A DNA stretch of 64,000 bases. Origin: Triplophysa rosa (lineage: Eukaryota > Chordata > Actinopteri > Cypriniformes > Nemacheilidae). Position 1 is the stretch's first letter; every line of letters begins with the position of its first letter. The position numbers were made by a program, and so were the translations under genes. A model generated the notes under the pieces. It was given only the letters and a program-made list of their open reading frames with translations. It did no database searches and had not been told where the DNA came from. Of this stretch, positions 61,578 through 64,000 are shown piece after piece. The stretch lies in assembly GCF_024868665.1 (NCBI RefSeq), contig NC_079913.1, positions 9,490,879 to 9,554,878 of the forward strand, read 5' to 3'.

Positions 61578-62370
61578 AGACAATTTATGATTCTACTGTG
61601 CTGAGAGAAATATTCTGTTATTTTTATTGACCAATGATTTAGTGTGCAAAGTTAAAGGGTAACGAGGGTAAAGAGTTTTGGGTGTGTTTCTGAGAAACAA
61701 TAAATAAAACTTCTCCTGTAAGAAACAAAGTCGAATATTAGATCTTGACACTGTTTTGACTCTTGCACATGGGTGCAACAGACTGTTTCAATTCAGTTTG
61801 TATAATATGTAGAGATATGTAATATAGTCTCTGCTGTATAGACTTATATAACACAACATTTTAATAAAACACTATTTTGGATATGTTTAAAGGTTCAAAT
61901 CTACAGAATGATTCATGCCAAAGAAGGCCCTGTAAAATATTTGTTTTTTCTAATGAAAACTAAACGGGCTGTTAAGAGGTAAAGCTATTATCAATCTGAC
62001 ATTTACTTTCAGACATAAGCACATTTATATGGTTCATGGTGAACTCCATTCATATATTTAACACAGAACTGATTCTAGTCTGCTTTGAATTGGTTAGCCT
62101 CCAGTACCTTTCAAGTTTTCGTTGGAGGTTTTTTCCTGATATATCCTGAGGCTTTTGATGACTGCACTGCTACATTTGTTTATTTCTACTGTATGCATAT
62201 AAATCATTTGAGAAACTTCATCACCATGTCAGTCTTTTGTAAATAAATTCCAGCATTCCTGCAGTCATACACATACAAATAAACAATTTTTCTCTCAAGC
62301 ATTTTGTCATTTTTGTATTAAAAACAGTGAAGAAGTAGAAAAAAAATGCACTTGGGAGTTGATTCAACAA
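61578..62370 (+). other. gcc1 3' UTR and spacer
   Basis: No coding exon. An aataaataaa lies at about 61,699-61,708, the likely gcc1 polyadenylation signal. Further AATAAA-like motifs follow at about 61,864, 62,242 and 62,278. Confidence 0.55.
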
Positions 62371-63577
62371 GTTTTATTTCCATACATTGTATGCACAACA
62401 GAATTTGCCATTGTCTAATACTAACATTTTAAACCCTTGTAATATTAAAATGATAAATTAGGAAAAGTCAGCTCTTACTAGGCACAAAACAAAATGGCAA
62501 AGGAAACTTTTGTCATTAAAAAAAAGATTTTGTGCACTTGATTCTTCCTAAAAACAGAGATGCGTCCATTTCTTCAGACATGACTTCAATAAGCACTGTA
62601 GGTCAAATGTCTTTACCACATAAGATGTCTTGCTGGTCTGTTTAAACAGACTTTAATATAAAACACGACTATGAAAACAAAATAAAGCCCTTTCAAAATG
62701 AAATTGTGTGTAAAAGTGGATCTGTAGCAATAGTTTAATTTCAGCCTGCTTAAGAAAATAACAACCCCCCCCCCAAAAAATAAATAAATAAATCCTTAAA
62801 AGCACAAAAAACCCAGACAGGAACCAAAAAGCATTCATTTGTGCCCAATACAGTTTATACAGATTTAAGTACCTTACACATAATGGTACTGTTTTTTAAG
62901 TATAAACTTAACCAGCTCCACATTTGTTGCGATTACATTATGAAACACATCACCCAACTCTTTCATGTGACTAAATCTCTCTTGAAACCATGCAGACATT
63001 ATGCTAGCCTCAATTCAAAAATCCTGGATTTATACTATCAATTAGGCTTCTGAATTAAAAATGAATTTCAATATGGACTGATCTGTATTCAATAATCCAG
63101 CCCTGAATTACATAAAATCCTTATCTCATATAAGAACTCCATAAAAATCGGCCAAACAACAACGTGCACGAGGTGATTCTGTGCTGAGGTTAGAGGTACT
63201 GTGTCAAAAACTGTAACCAAAAGTGATGCTGTGAGTGTCCTTGACCCCAGAATAATACCACTATTACAGAACTAAAAGCTTTGATATTTAATAAATCATT
63301 TTTAAAAACCCTAAAATCACACTTACAGATGAGAACATAAAATTATTGCAATCTATGAACTGCAGTCTTCCCGTGTTCTTCATGTGTTGTCTAGTGCTGT
63401 CTAGCAGCATCGCCTGTAAATTCTCTCCTGTATATCTATAATGAAAGGCCTCTCAGGTAGTGTGTGTGTTTTACTGGTAAAATAGTTGTTGGTTTATACC
63501 TGTGCAGGTGTCAGGGGTTCATTGATAGCTGGTATTCTGAAATATTAGCGTTGTGGCACAGAGAGCCTGTGTATATG
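62371..63577 (-). other. Probable 3' UTR of the right-edge gene
   Basis: The minus strand carries AATAAA at about 62,374-62,379 (plus-strand tttatt), 1.2 kb beyond the stop codon at 63,578. No exon is recognised in between. The transcript would converge tail to tail on gcc1. Confidence 0.45.
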
Positions 63578-63923
63578 TCAGTGTTCATGTGGTTCTGACT
63601 GTGATTGTCTGTGTAATACTGTCTGTAGATCTTCTGGCAGGGAGCTGATGATGGTCTGAATGGACTGCTCTAATCTCTCCAGTTGTTCTTCTTTGACTGG
63701 AAGCTGGTGCCTTCGAGCTTTTGCCTGGATAGGAGGTGCAGAGAGAAACTTTTTCAGGTTCTGTAGCCCAGTCGGTAGAACGTGACGCTAACACCCCAAT
63801 ATCATGCGTTTTATTCATGCTATAACACAGACATAAAAATGAATTAACCAGTTTCTCTCTCAGCTTCAGGATGAGGTCAACAATTTCTACTTCCGATTTG
63901 TCTCTGGTCCAAGCCAACAGATC
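63578..63923 (-). CDS. Last two coding exons of an unrecognised gene
   Basis: Partial gene, the 5' part lying beyond the window. The exon at 63849-63923 (25 codons, phase 0) reads DLLAWTRDKSEVEIVDLILK and LREKL. It is bounded by cattcag and a gttaat donor. The final exon, 63578-63724 (48 codons plus stop), begins AKARRHQLPVKEEQLERLEQ and continues SIQTIISSLPEDLQTVL, ending SEPHEH. Both exons predict amphipathic helices, and the second would suit a coiled coil. Splice sites, phase agreement and coding-like composition make it a real gene, but I do not recognise the family. The intron between them holds a degraded tRNA-like SINE head (about 63,760-63,800). Confidence 0.7.
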
Positions 63924-64000
63924 CTGAATGAGTGAAAACAAAAGCAGAAAAAAATATTCTTGTAGTGCAACACCGATTTGATGTAACCACTCCAGTGATC

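Overview
The window looks like teleost nuclear DNA, most probably from a cyprinid or related otophysan. The basis is AT-rich, intron-bearing genes with fish synteny, an IR/DR-type Tc1 element, several hAT-type elements with exact 8-bp target duplications, an L2-like LINE, tRNA-derived SINEs, solo-LTR material and long simple repeats. The family-level host is inference; no species can be named from sequence alone.

Layout. From 1 to about 43,000 I recognise no conserved gene. This stretch is a transposon landscape: a hAT-type element with an LTR fragment inside it (541-1419), a TTAA-flanked MITE (4421-4837), a hAT-type element split by a complete Tc1 transposon with an uninterrupted transposase (8526-11215), a decayed L2-like LINE (about 14,200-16,915) with further 3' fragments (27,400-28,070; 30,425-30,740), more hAT-type elements (19,500-21,236; 22,730-23,703; 29,786-30,354), a DDE transposon remnant with long inverted ends (36,701-37,926), and minisatellites (12,340-12,830; 39,190-40,020).

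From 43,143 to 51,094 there is a head-to-tail cluster on the minus strand that I do not recognise as any named gene. It has four related multi-exon units. Three (43143-44230, 45247-45975, 48662-51094) can be spliced by eye into intact small secreted precursors; the fourth (47091-47682) looks like a pseudogene. Each intact precursor has a near-identical signal peptide (starting MIP-W) and a last exon with a Cys-4 residues-Cys ring, a GDE-x-AG core and a terminal Gly-Lys-Lys amidation signal. In all three, the first Cys to the predicted amidated residue is exactly 32 residues. The layout recalls the calcitonin/CGRP/adrenomedullin/amylin superfamily, but true homology is unproven. This is the best candidate here for an undescribed system.

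From 52,700 to the end the window holds compact housekeeping genes of the endolysosome and Golgi. atp6v1f (minus) and lamtor4 (plus) are divergent, about 456 bp apart, with a CLEAR-like E-box and a CRE between their start codons. arf5 (minus) and gcc1 (plus) are also divergent with a CRE between them; GCC1-ARF5 adjacency matches human chromosome 7q32. At the right edge are the last two coding exons of an unrecognised minus-strand gene that converges on gcc1.
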